From: Cheiracanthium punctorium
Lineage: Eukaryota > Arthropoda > Arachnida > Araneae > Cheiracanthiidae
NCBI GenBank assembly: GCA_038373885.1
Contig: JAWZYV010001785.1
Location: 310,001-374,000 of the forward strand
Length of the DNA: 64,000 bases
Direction of reading: 5' to 3'
Part shown: in pieces, positions 20,665 through 31,720 of the stretch
Layout: each line of letters opens with the position of its first letter
Numbering within the stretch: the stretch's first letter is position 1
The notes under the pieces: model-generated
What the model saw: only the letters and a program-made list of their open reading frames with translations
Databases searched by the model: none
What the model was told of the DNA's origin: nothing
Program-made: the position numbers and the translations under genes

Positions 20665-21292
20665 GATTTTATTTATTTTAATTTAAAACCAAATTAAACG
20701 CATCCCACGGATAGACATTGCCGTTCTGTAATTCGTTCGTGTCAACTTTCATATGCACACGCATTTATATATTTTTTGTACAATCAATCAGTTCAGTCGC
20801 TTAGTGGTGTTAAAGCGCTGGTTGGATGCTATCTTTTTAGAGATGACCTGGCTCACTTTTCACCGTATATTCCTCCCGAAATTTTCTCGCTATTTGATTG
20901 GCCAAGGAACTGCGCGCGTCATCGGACGAGATGCTCTGTTACGAGCGCATCTCTTTTCCGGTCGGGACGATTTCCTTTCTGACCAAAAGATGGCAGCAGT
21001 AAGAATCTTGTATAAACGGAGGTTTCTCTGCGAAACCAAACAAGAAAATAATAAAATTACCTTATAAGCCATTCCTTTTTAAAAAATAAAAAAAAGATTA
21101 TTCTATTGCGAAAATTTTATAAAATTGGGTTTTTAAATACGCTGAATTCAAGTTCAAAACTCTTCGCATTTTTCAGAAACCTGCTACTCATCTGCGCATC
21201 GTGCGCGGACTGAAGGCTTCGCCCCTGGTACCAAGACTGTTGCAGCCCTAAGAACTGTGCCTGCCTATGAAAGCGGCAAATTCTGGCAACCT
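20665..21292. other. Non-coding DNA with a CpG-richer patch
   Basis: About 20880-20990 is richer in CG and includes GATTGGCC (20896-20903) and GCGCGCGTCATCGGACG. A CCAAT-like box and higher CG could belong to a promoter, but no transcript or exon can be tied to it. The open frames across it overlap each other on both strands and match nothing known. Confidence 0.35.
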
Positions 21293-21817
21293 CCCACACT
21301 CATAGGCGTAGAGTTATATGGGCCCGTGGGGCTCGAGCCCCCCCCCAATAAATTGTGAATAGGGGCTGAGCCCACCCAATAATTTAAGACTAAATACAGA
21401 AAACTAATTTGTACTAACATAAAAAAAATATTCACGCCATTTACAAATGTTTAAAAAAAAACTTTTATTTGTACTTTAAAAAATTTTCTTCTTTTGATTT
21501 CAATCATGATTTAGTATTCATTGTGACGCCCTGTAACACAAAATGTTACTATAAGCTGCCCTCGTCAGGCTCTGGTTAATTAAAATCAGATTATGCAAGG
21601 TAAAGTATGAAATGAAGAAAAGTTCAGATGTGTCTAAAATGCACTATCTCATCGAAAATGTTTTTTTTCCTCCTTTGGATTTTTTACTTTGCTTCCATTT
21701 TTAACTTATAACATGGTAGGAAGATACTATTATGGATACTTACCTTACATTGGTGTAGAATTCTATGGACCCATAGAGATCGAGCGCCTCCAATAATTTA
21801 CACTTATATATAGTAAG

Positions 21818-21999
21818 TCATAGCTGCCAACTACTATGGAATATAACTAACCACTTTTTGTAAGCAGTATATTTTTTAATTATTTTTTTCAAAATAGTAA
21901 CCAGCTCGCGGGAGCATTATAAAAATTTTGCTATATTTTAAGCCGAAAAATCATGTAGAAAAAGTGGTTAATTATATTCCGTAGTAGTTGGTAACTATG
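21818..21999. mobile_element. MITE with 41-bp terminal inverted repeats
   Basis: The left arm CATAGCTGCCAACTACTATG continues through GGAATATAACTAACCACTTTTT, and the right arm is its near-exact inverse with about four mismatches. AGTAAGT is repeated directly on both sides (21811-21817 and 22000-22006), a 7-bp match that could be part of an 8-bp duplication. The superfamily is not certain from this. Confidence 0.8.
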
Positions 22000-22021
22000 A
22001 GTAAGTTATATGTACGTGAAT

Positions 22022-22101
22022 CAGTGGCGTAGCCAGAAATTTTTCATGGAGGTAGGGTGGTTACGACTTTTGCAACTCACTTATATGTATATACGCCACT
22101 G
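22022..22101. mobile_element. hAT-type MITE (family M1), 80-bp deletion derivative
   Basis: Starts CAGTGGCGTAGCCAG and ends ATATACGCCACTG with ACGTGAAT duplicated exactly at 22014-22021 and 22102-22109. It keeps the family M1 left 70 bp and only about 10 bp of the right end. Its intact duplication shows that this very short form could itself transpose. Confidence 0.9.
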
Positions 22102-22174
22102 ACGTGAATATATGTGGTTGTGGGCACCGCCCCCCCCCCAATAATTTTGAAAACTTTACGCTTATGCCCACACT

Positions 22175-22778
22175 TGTGGAACTTAAAGAAATTTACGTCA
22201 GATGAGATGAGATAAGCTCTCGAATCTACCGTGGCGGACCTATTGTGCGTTCGTCTATCTAATTTTGTAGTGCTATAGTGCACCTTAGTATTTTCTTGTA
22301 AATATTGTAATATATAAAGTTTGTTTGGCCATTTAAGTGTTTTTAATTTCGTAAACCAGCGACCTGATTTTCTTTAGTTTTTTCTCGCATTCTTTTCCAA
22401 AGACCATGAAGCAGAATTTATTTCTTAGAACCACATAGCTTTAAAAGCTAAGAAACAATGTCAAGAAGCTAAAGTCAAAGAAACAATGCATCACGGTGTT
22501 GATATACAAATTAAAATAAAGTCATAGTACCAGGGCCTCAAAAAATTCACGATGATTCTTTGAAAGCTGCACTATACACTCAACGAATGGCAAAAAACGG
22601 TTGCTTCTGTGAAATTTTCAGAAAAATTCTTAAACATTGATTTGCAAAGCACAATTTTTCTATTTTTATGAATATTTTCTAAAAGTTTCGAGTCGGATAC
22701 AAATGTACTGTTTATTCCACTATGCCCTACAGCTTGTAAAGAAACATTCTACAAATTTTGAAGAACTTGACTCAGTTT
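22175..22778. other. Non-coding AT-rich DNA
   Basis: I see no gene or bounded repeat. Confidence 0.4.
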
Positions 22779-22816
22779 TTTTTTTTTTTTTTTTTTTTTT
22801 TTTGGGGGGGGGGGGT
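22779..22816. repeat. Poly-T then poly-G tract
   Basis: About 25 T followed by about 12 G directly precede a truncated family P element. It may be the remnant of a retroposed A-tail on the minus strand, or simple slippage. Length in the assembly should be treated as approximate. Confidence 0.6.
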
Positions 22817-22830
22817 ATTTATGTACCGCA

Positions 22831-23180
22831 AAAAATTGTCGATTATTTGTAAAATCGTCAGAATTATATTTAAAAGCACTGGCATCTGCTGAAAAATGGA
22901 GAATATGATCGAAATACATGGATATAGAAGAACAACTGGATAGACTGGCAATTGCTGAAAAAAAGCAGCCATTGCCATTGCTGGATTTAACTACCAGCAA
23001 GATGGCGGTACATCGAATTGTTTATCGCATGCCACAGATATAGAGGCATTTTTTGACACAGCCAGTTGTGTCACGCAATGAATGATTCGATCGACCGCCA
23101 TCTTGCTGGTAGTTAAATCGAGCGATGGCAACGGCTGCCCTTTTTTTAGCAGCAATGAGAAATGATTGCCCTTCAAAGGG
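22831..23180 (+). mobile_element. Family P fold-back MITE, 5'-truncated copy 3
   Basis: It starts within the left region (ATTGTCGATTATTTG), includes the CTGGCATCTGCTGAAAAATG block, the palindrome with AACTACCAGCAAGATGGCGG and its inverse, and the right end CTTCAAAGGG followed by CTAA, a one-base change from TTAA. The left terminus is lost at the poly-G tract. It is more diverged than copies 1, 5 and 6. Confidence 0.75.
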
Positions 23181-23184
23181 CTAA

Positions 23185-23878
23185 AGGAGGAGAATGCCCT
23201 CCGGAAGCCCCCCCCCCTTTCCCCCGATTATCCTTTATTTCATACAGAAATGAACTTTCAGTAGCTGAGTGACATAATCTGTTTACCCCGTCGGTCATGT
23301 CTCCTAATTATTATAAAACCGATGATGGATCGACGGACGTTCATCTCGAGACGGGAGCGGGTGCTCGCGACCTCATCCATCTCTCGTCGGTCAAGGGGCT
23401 ATTTTCCGCATAAATCGGTACAAACTAACCTCCCATTGTTGTCCGTTTAATAATTCTCTTTTTTGATTAAACCGAATGACACAAGACTGAATCGTCCATC
23501 AGTAATAATCCCTCCCGGGCCTTATCTGAAATCTGGGGAAAGGCGATTTCGAACAAGTGTTATTAAGGACTTGAATGGACCGTTTGGTCTGACGTCGTGA
23601 CGTGACCTTTATTGAGAGTTACTACCTGGGTGATTTGGACAAGCTGACGTGTCATGTTGGAAGTGACAGTTGAACAGATCTTTAAATCTGTTTTGCTTGT
23701 GGAAGAAATAAATCGTAAAAATTTGGGTTTTTTTTTTTTTTTTTTAGCCACTGACGATTCTGTATTTATGCACAACTACACCTGAAACACAATTGGTCTC
23801 AGATGGTTAGATTTTTTAATTCTGCGAGGGAGCATAGTTTGAGAAGTATCGAAATATACATAAATAATTAAAGCTTTC
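23185..23878. other. Non-coding DNA with CG-rich and CRE-like patches
   Basis: About 23310-23400 is unusually rich in CG dinucleotides for this window. TGACGTCGTGACGTGACC at 23590-23607 contains two overlapping CRE-like bZIP sites. A T-run of 22 lies near 23727. No exon is recognisable, so regulatory function is speculation. Confidence 0.35.
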
Positions 23879-23882
23879 TTAA

Positions 23883-24333
23883 CCTTTTGAGGCGCAACCC
23901 TTTCCCAATGCTGAAAAAAGGGCAGCCGTTGCCATCGCTCGACTTAACTACCAGCAAGATGGCGGGCGATCGAACCGTTCATCGCGTGCCACAGATCTAG
24001 AGACCCTTTTTTTGACGACAGCTGGCTGTGACAGCCAGCTGCGCATGCTGGTAGTTAAGTCGAACGATGGCAACGGCTGCCTCTTTTTCAGCATTGAGCA
24101 ATCTATCCAGCTGTTCTCGCATTCTTCCATTTTTCAGCAGATGTCAGTGCTGTTAAAAATAATCGTGACAATTTTTTTTTACGGGAAATGACGTGATAAA
24201 AAGTAAAGGATTCTCGTAGAGCTATGTCACCCGCAACTATTTTTGTAGAAATCAAATCTATTCTTCGTGACTGGCAACAGTCAAAACGTCAGAGATTGGT
24301 GTTCCCAGAGCGGGAACACTGCGCGTTAAAGGG
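23883..24333 (-). mobile_element. Family P fold-back MITE, copy 4
   Basis: TTAA at 23879-23882 and ATAA at 24334-24337 flank ends CCTTTTGAGGCGCAA and GCGCGTTAAAGGG. The palindromic half is on the left (minus orientation). The second arm is shorter: after CAGCTGGCTGTG, CAGCCAGCTG it jumps to GCTGGTAGTTAAGTCGAACG, losing the GATCTAGAGACCC and GATCGAAACG segments of one arm. Confidence 0.82.
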
Positions 24334-24337
24334 ATAA

Positions 24338-26344
24338 AAAGAAGCTAATGTCTAACGTTCCTTCCATCAAAACTTTCAGAAGGTATAACATAACAGAACA
24401 GAAATAATCTTTCCAAGCGGATATTTCAAACGGTTCATTAGCAATTGGCAGGTAGAATGTCACTTCTGTTTCCTTCTCTTTCAGTTAACATTCGTGAAAT
24501 ATTTGCGGATTCTCATCTCTTCTGAATTGGATACGCTAAACGTACCTCCTTACAACTGAAGAGTAATTTTTCATTGTAAAAGATCGTTAAAGTGGATACC
24601 TCAACATTATAGTGTCATCGCATATATTTTATTATTATTTTTTCTTCGAGAATGCTACATGCTCTCGCTATCAGGGTAATAGCATGCTGTAAGCGTTTCT
24701 CTTCGCTTTCTTACTTTAGCTATTTTTCACTACAAGCATTACGCATATCACTCGCTTCTGACGATCACTGAACCATATGACACGATAGGATGGAAAACTG
24801 TTTTGACCGCCGCAACTTTTGCCTTTCTCGAGGAGCCGCGAATCGATATACTTTCCTATCCAGTGTGTGGGACCGAACGGGTATCTGGAAAACGCAAAGA
24901 AATTGTTCTGACCCCCATGCCTAGTCTTCGCCTCTGTCACATCGCATATTTGTAAGTTGAAAACAATCTATCACAGCATGCTGCGTTGTATGCCCTGGAG
25001 ACAACAAGGCATTTACAGTGCCTCCCTCCTGTAATCTTGGTTATTCGAGCGAGATTTTCGTAGCTTGATGCGGTTTGTGGATTGCAACGTACCATAGCAT
25101 TACCAGTGTATGCTCACGGGATTTTAAACATGTTATTCATATCGCAGTCGCTTCTCTACGTTATTTCTACGATGAGCAGTGTTAAGTTGCCGAACTGTTC
25201 GAGTAAGAAACGAGAAAAATGCTATACATTTTTTTCTTATATATTACAATTTCGATTAAACACTCTTTAAAATATAAAATAACACGAGCTTCTGATAATT
25301 CGAAGTATTTGGCAGGTCCCTTGGACTTTGAGTTATCGAAAACTGACTGTAGAATCGGAGGGTATGCTACAGAAAATTGTCATTTACATGTTGCGTACGT
25401 GCACTTAATGTCGCATGATTGGTTTCAAAAGACCTTTTGACATTCGCTAGCTGTTTCTGATGATTCGAATACTCAGAAGCCCCCCCCTTCCCATTTTCTC
25501 ACGAGGATGTAAGCCACACCACACATCTACACTAAGGATCAAAGGCGGCTCCAGGCTGAATTTTCGGAGGGCCATTGAACTTTTTAGATAGTCTATACAT
25601 TGCTCAAAATTCAAAATTGAACGTGTGGTATCGTTCGAAGTAACCGAATCTAAAGTTCTAAAATCGAAAGTTCGGAGGGGGACATGGCCCCCTCGCTGGA
25701 GTTGCACTTGCGAATAATTAAAGAGTGAAAGCCACTCAGGAACGAGTCTCTGGTAGCTGACACCTCGGGTAAGCTAATTTTAGTTAAATAAGTCAATCGA
25801 GCTCTTAAGAAGAACCCAGATATAATGAGGAAAAATTGGAAACACTCGGCTGGTACAGTGTCTATGGAAGTATAATTCGCTTTTAACGAGTAAAGCTCGT
25901 TTATATCCAGGAATATTTTCGAGATTTATAAAATGTCTACTGACTTCCGCCTCCCCAGCTCAGGTAATCCTTTCTTAGAAAAATCTTTTAACATTCCGAA
26001 GCCAATAAAAACGACGGTGATAAGAAAGAATACGAAGAAGCCACAAAGGAGACTCACCTGATCACGGTCAGGTGGGACAGTCCGATTTTGAATAAACCTT
26101 AAAAAGAAAAAAAAACCGATTCCATCCCCTTAGGATCGAGCTTTGATGGCGCCCCTGGCAGCTGCCCGAGTTGCCGGTACCATAAGCCTTCACTGAAGTC
26201 GCTCTACACAGCGTATTTGCTGACGTGAGCTGCCTTCTTGCATGCGAAGGATATTACTTTAAAAAAGACCTTATAATGCCCAAAATAATAAATGAAAATC
26301 TGCATATTTTTCACCGAAATATGCTATCTGCACTATTTTATAAT
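24338..26344. other. Non-coding DNA, no supported gene
   Basis: I see no gene. At 25535-25700 CAAAGGCGGCTCCAGG and GCTGGAGTTGCACTTG could be diverged inverted ends of a small element, but no target duplication supports this. A GGCGCCCCTGG phrase near 26150 is reminiscent of hAT-type ends without a partner. Confidence 0.35.
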
Positions 26345-26810
26345 ACCCTTCCATTCCAATGGTTGGGTCAGCTGCCAAATGCAGGCTTCGCCGCTGCTGC
26401 GAGGACCGGATATATGGACCATTTCTTTATGGAGGCGCCTAGCAGGCACGGCCAATGTTGCCCTCAAAGAGTGATCTCCTATTTTTGAGTCAGTTCTAGG
26501 TGAGAGACGTAGTACCTGAATCGGCACACCCAGAGATATCGTTTGGATACGAAAGACAGACTTTACGCCCTCTAGCGTATAGCATTCCAGTCCAGTCCAG
26601 TCGAGAGGCCATCACCCTCCCAAGCTCCGATTAACCCATTTTTAGTCAGATCTTTGTTTTAAGCATTAAAAGTGTCCTCTGTGCAGGACAGTGGAAAAAA
26701 AATGTTTTATGTCCGGCTCTGCATCACTCTCGGTGCTCTCATGGGAACCGAGTTTAATCGACTGAGCTACTCTAGCACTCTTGTTTTGTAACTGTATAAC
26801 CTCCCAAATG
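26345..26810 (-). repeat. SINE family B copy, 5S-derived head and tail
   Basis: On the minus strand: GTAGCTCAGTCGATTAAACT, CGGTTCCCATGAGAGCACCG and AGAGTGATGCAGAGCCGG align with the 5S 5' half. After an insertion of about 80 bp comes GGAGCTTGGGAGGGTGATGG (5S box C region), a TGGACTGGACTGGAATG expansion, a degraded linker, and the tail beginning TCCAAACGATATCTCTGGGT as in the 4.7-kb copy. The tail ends near CAGCTGACCCAACCATTGG, matching CCGCTGACCCGGCCATTAG there. Confidence 0.65.
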
Positions 26811-27551
26811 TCTTCCATTTCTAAACTTTGTCGGCTTCTAAAACGTTGTCCTACAGACAACTTCTTTTGTGCTTTACAACTTGATTTGACAGTGGCATTA
26901 TCTTCACAAAAACATTTGCCCTGTCGAGAGTTTATTTTAGTATCGTTTCCCCAGCTGTACTTTGTCGGGCGTCTAAGTAAGTATGCCCCTTTAATTTTTA
27001 TTTTTAGTTTTAAACACCAACTTCTTCGAAAATGACTAATTTCCTATTTTCAGAAGTCAAAGAAAGATAAATAAATAACAGAAAAGTCTTTCTTTTTTTT
27101 TTTACCCGAAGATTCGAAAGCCAATGATCTGAGAAAGGAAGCCAGACATCAATGAAGCCCTTTGTGTGTTTTCCGCATGCCGACATTTACCCCTGGCTTT
27201 GGGGCACCCGGTGGCTTAACTGCATGCGGAAAGCACCTGTAAATATTCCTTTTCTGCCTTTCCCAGAAGTAATTTGCTGCAAAAGACATCTTTATCTGGA
27301 AATTATGACCTGGGTTTCCTGCAGCGTTGCCGTTGGAGTTGCTTTGTTTTTGGAACTGTGTATGGTTAATGTGACCATAAGTTCATTTCGAACGGGAACG
27401 TCCCGCTTTCTAGCCTGTCCCGTTGTCCCTAAGGATCGCCGAAATGTCCCGTTTTGAGGAAAACATTTCAAGAAAGGATGCGAAAAACCTAAATATCATT
27501 CGACTGTAGCCCTAGTAGCTTTTAACTTCAAATCTTTCGTAATCCTTACCT
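26811..27551. other. Non-coding DNA with an inverted repeat
   Basis: I see no gene. GTGTTTTCCGCATGC near 27167 and GCATGCGGAAAGCAC near 27221 form an almost perfect inverted repeat with a loop of about 40 nt. AACGGGAACGTCCCG near 27389 is a small palindrome. Confidence 0.4.
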
Positions 27552-27555
27552 TTAA

Positions 27556-28022
27556 CCCTTTAAAGCGCAGTGATCCCACTCTGGGAACACCCAACTCTGA
27601 CGTTTTGACTGTTACCAGTCACGAAGAATAGATTTGATTTCTATAAAAATAGTTGCGGGTGACATAGCTACACGAGAATCCTTTACTTTTTAGCACGTCA
27701 TTTCCCGTCAAAAAATGGTCAGGATTATTTTTAACAGCACTGACATCTGCTGAAAAATGGAAGAACGCCAGAACAGCTGGATAGATTGCCCAATGCTGAA
27801 AAAAGGGCAGTCGTTGCCATCGCTCGACTTAACTACCAGCAAGATGGCGGACGATCGAAACGGCTGTGCTCACTCGCACAGCCAGCTGTGTCAAAAAAGG
27901 GTCTCTCGATCTGTGGCACGCGATGAACGTTTCGATCGTCCGCCATCTTGCTGGTAGTTAAGTCGAGCGATGGCAACGGCTGCCCTTTTTTCAGCATTGG
28001 GAAGGGGTTGCGCCTCAAAGGG
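27556..28022 (+). mobile_element. TTAA-flanked fold-back MITE (family P), copy 5
   Basis: TTAA at 27552-27555 and 28023-28026 flank ends CCCTTTAAAGCGCAG and TTGCGCCTCAAAGGG. The palindrome has arms of about 73 bp with one mismatch, from CCAATGCTGAAAAAAGGGCA to GCGGACGATCGAAACG, around a centre that is partly deleted on the left arm. The arms read open on both strands and give misleading peptides. Confidence 0.88.
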
Positions 28023-28171
28023 TTAATCATAACCTTTAAGGAAGTTGGAACAAGGGTAACCAAAGAAACCGAAATATTAAGTACTCTGTAACTTTCTTCG
28101 AAAAAAAGAATTGGAGAATTCTAGGCTACGGAATGCTAAATACTTAAATTTTAAGACTGTTGTTTTTGCAA

Positions 28172-28345
28172 AATGATAGGCATCACAGGACTTTAGAACA
28201 GCTTTAAGAACAAACTCATGATGCTGAACACTCGAAAATATGAATAATGCTTCTTAAAATACACTCTGCACTTTTATTAACAGCGAACATTGTTGAACAT
28301 GTTCACTTAACATAAAAATTTCTAAAGCATGAAAAACCACCTTTA
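28172..28345 (+). repeat. Dispersed repeat D
   Basis: GGCATCACAGGACTTTAGAA, CATGATGCTGAACACTCG, AATATGAATAATGCTTCTTA and an AAAATTTCTAAAGCATGAAA block. Same orientation and order as 14832-15045. Confidence 0.5.
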
Positions 28346-30066
28346 ATAATGGGCCGATCCCTTTTCGTTTAGAAAGAATTTCTCTCAGAATTAAATAATT
28401 TTTTTTTATAGTACTAGAGATTAAAATTGGATTAAAAAATAAATAATTCTGAGTACAAAATGTTCGAAGAAAATTGGCTTTAATTTATCTATTGGTTTTA
28501 ATTTATCTTATTGGTTTTAATGTATCTTATTATTTATCTTAAAATTAGGACATTCACCCAGTATGATAGTACAGGTATATTTTCTGTCATTAATTGTGGA
28601 TGAAAAGCTCAATCTCGTCTCGCAAAATCCCTACAGTGTAATGTTAAAAATGTTTGGCCGATCTCGCAAAAGGAAGAAAGAAAGAAAGAAAGAACCATCT
28701 TGTATCCATCTCCAATTCTTTTTCTGAATGTTTCGCAACTCTAATAGATTTACCGTTCACAATCGTGCACACAGAGCAGCATTATTCTCCCCCCCCCCCC
28801 CCCGGAGTCTACCACAATTCGATTTTTTGCATGATTTCTTAAAAGAACAACCTTAAGAGAACCCGGAACCTGCAAATTTAAAGAAGCCTGTGTATGTCAC
28901 TTCATGGATTGTTTACTACTCAATTTACAAAAGATCTGATGATGCACTTTCCGTTCATCAAAATGAGCTCTGGCTAAAAATAGAAGGTTCACTGCGTGGA
29001 AAAGATTAAAAAACAAAGTAACTTCAAAAGTCATTATTCAGATAAAAGCGAACTGCTCAAGTTCAAAAGCGAGCAAAAATGCTAAAAGTTCTCTCCCCCC
29101 TCCTCCTCTATTTTTGTAAAAACAATAGAACAACGTAATGTTTGTTTTCCTTGCGAAATCAAGTGGAAGTTTTCTCGCCTGCTCTATCGCAAAATGCTTG
29201 TATTAGAAATGATTTCTGTCCGCGGAAGAAAAAAGTTAATTCACGGAGAAAAATAATGCATTTTAAAAATTGTAAAAAGGCGAGAGAGAGAGATAGAAGA
29301 ATAATTGGTGTACGAAATAATAAGAGCCATTAGGAGTCAACAGAAAGGCTATGCGATTAGAGTAAACGATAAAGAATATTTTACCGAAACAACTGACGAC
29401 GACTTAGGAAAAAGAGCAAGTAGTTAAACAGTATTTAAAATAAAATCTGTGTGATGTTTGTACCGGCAAGAATTTGTAAAATACAGAGGTTGGTTGCCAT
29501 CAACACAAGGCCCAGCAACCGAAGGCATTTCAACACTTTCCTGGGTAATATTTGATGTTTATTTTTTCTTCCACGCAGCTTTTGTTTTGAAAGAAAAATA
29601 ATTCGTCATTTCAGCTTGTCTGTAATTATTCTAACATTTTATTTTCTTATAAGGATTGCAGCCAAATTTCCACGCTAATTTTTTTTTTTACTACCATCCT
29701 CCCTACCCACCATAAGCATGCATGAAAAATATGTATAAAGCTGTTTAATTTCTAATTTCAAAAATAAAATTATCATTTATTTAAAGAAAACTTCTTTAGC
29801 TCAATAAATTAATTACTCATCGATTTTATTATTTTTGTATACACTTTTTTATATACAAACATAATGCAATGTTTGCAATTTATAGTAAGAATGTTACGTG
29901 TTGTGCGTTGTTGATCCTATTTTGATCACGATTCATGATGAAACTACAATCAAGCATTAAATAATTATTTTTATAAATTATATATTGATAAATAATGATC
30001 GTATCCCACAGGGAAAATCACCCAAGAATAGAGTGGCAAACTTTGAAGAGAGATAGGTCACAAAAT
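28346..30066. other. Non-coding AT-rich DNA
   Basis: I see no gene. A short AAAG microsatellite lies at about 28674-28693 and a poly-C run at about 28789-28803. Confidence 0.4.
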
Positions 30067-30393
30067 AAGGATTCATAATCACATGGCAATGTGAAAAACG
30101 TTGTTTCCATACACTAAATCATAATCACTTCACAAAATCTGTTGAAGTGTTAGATAACTTACTTCATCAAGTTTTATAACATACGGCTTGTTTTCCGATA
30201 TTTCCAGTACTCCAAATGAAATACTATATATAAAAGGTCTATTTGAGTACAGAAATTTTTTACTAAAAATAATTTCTGGCAAAGCATGGTCAGAAATTTC
30301 ACTCGCACTTTAACACCTTAGTTGGAGTGATTTTTAACGGGAGTATGAAAACAATGTTTTTGGACCCACACTGCTGTGCGATACTGAATCTTT
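30067..30393. mobile_element. Fold-back MITE, about 330 bp (family Q)
   Basis: The left arm starts GGATTCATAATCACATGGCA and continues with AACGTTGTTTCCATAC; the right arm, inverted, starts AGATTCAGTATCGCACAGCA and continues with AAACATTGTTTTCATAC. The arms extend roughly 110 bp each with a GTTGAAGTGTTAGAT / GGTGTTAAAGTGCGAG pair farther in. A related left half is at 54205-54320. Exact ends and target duplication are not clear. Confidence 0.6.
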
Positions 30394-30699
30394 CCCATGT
30401 GCCCTACCTCCTTATAAGTTAGTCGCTAATTTCTGGGACATTCTGTAGATTGTTTATCAGTATTTAACATTTGTCATTTTGTCTAAAAATTTTAAATTTT
30501 GTTGCAAGTTATCAAAGGTTTCAAGTGGAGTTAATTCACCAGAAAAACTGTACACATATTTATTTTTTTAAATATTACTTGATTACGAGACTGCCAATCT
30601 ATGGGGCGTCATCATTTCGATATAATGATGCTTTCTCTGCTAGGTAGTGCTGTTTTTGCTTTTGAACGATAACTACTTTGAATGCACACACACAAAAAA

Positions 30700-31720
30700 A
30701 GAAAAGAAACTAAGAAACACTTTCAAATTTCAAATACGCACTAAAGTGCTATACATTAAAAACGTATCATTATTCGTGTGTCCCTATTTTCTTTCCTTAC
30801 TCCATTAAGTTGGAAAGTGTATCATTATTCAGGAGTGTGCCGTATTTCTCTCCCTTGTTCCATAGAACACATCCTTGGAATTGGAATCTATTTTGAAACC
30901 GCTAGTTAAAACTGTTTTACAATTTCCGCCAAACATATTCCAATTGTACTTCACCGTTTTAAATACGATTTGGAATGGGCATCATAATCCACGAGTGTGC
31001 CGTGTTTGTATTCTTGGGTTGATTGCTACTTTGACTCTAGCCAAGGTGGGAATGATTACACATGATTACACATCATGTGTAATACGCGCGTCATGTGTAA
31101 TATGCATACAGATCATGTATATGCATACGTGGTAACTGCATATGATTACACATATGCAGTTACCACGATGCTTTTTTGTATTTATGGGGCAACCGTAATT
31201 TAGAATTAAAATGGCGATTTGGAACAATATGTAACTACAGCATTCCATTACTTATTTATTTATTTTATTTTGGGTAACCAATTAAAGAAGTTTTAATAAT
31301 TTCCTTGACGAGTACGTTTATCGCTAATTTGTTCATTCTAGTTTCATCTAGTTCTTTTTAGAGCGTTGAAACTTGTGCATAACGCTTAGATACCCGTGAC
31401 TGCAAAGCTTGCCAAAGTGCGACGATTTTTTAGGTTGGCGAGAGTGGGGGCGTTAAAATAGGAATTGACTGTTTTACAATCTTCGCCAGGCATTCTCTAA
31501 GCATACTTTTAAAGCTTGGTTCGGTTTTGAAGTTATTTTTTGGCAGCAAACTTGGCGATCAGTTATCAAAAACTGCAAACCTTTTGAGACTTTTAAGATT
31601 TTAATCTCCCTCCCCCTCCCCTACCTCCGCGTTATCTGGCAAACACATTTGAAAAGATCTTTACCATGACAGTTCATGCCTACAACACCTGACTACAAAG
31701 TCGCGTAGACAAAAATCTGG
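30700..31720 (+). repeat. Modular repeat R, copy 1
   Basis: It begins AAATACGCACTAAAGTGCTA, then has modules with TTGGAAAGTGTATCATTATT, CAGGAGTGTGCCGTATTTC, TTGTTCCATAGAACACATCC and AAAACTGTTTTACAATTTCC. It ends with a conserved block CAAACTTGGCGATCAGTTAT, a C-rich stretch CTACCTCCGCGTTATCTGG and TCGCGTAGACAAA. About 200 bp of palindrome-rich DNA interrupts it near 31060-31170. No terminal repeats or coding frame were found, so the class is unknown. Confidence 0.65.
31128..31167. repeat. Perfect palindrome with 17-bp arms
   Basis: CGTGGTAACTGCATATG, loop ATTACA, and the exact inverse. It sits in a cluster of ATTACACATGATTACACATC and CATGTGTAATACGCGCG half-palindromes. It could fold as a cruciform or hairpin. 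Confidence 0.8.

Larger units (their letters stand above)
21301..22166. mobile_element. hAT-type element, 866 bp, with two nested MITEs
   Basis: The inverted ends are CATAGGCGTAGAGTT and AACTTTACGCTTATG (13 of 15 match) and CCCACACT is duplicated at 21293-21300 and 22167-22174. A second, diverged copy of the left end (CATTGGTGTAGAATTCTATG) lies inside at 21751, followed by the same CCAATAATTTA phrase. No transposase frame is present. Two other MITEs are inserted in its right part. Confidence 0.88.

Noticed and set aside
25535..25700. A small hAT-type MITE
   Set aside because: The candidate ends CAAAGGCGGCTCCAGG and GCTGGAGTTGCACTTG pair only with a shift, and no 8-bp duplication flanks them.
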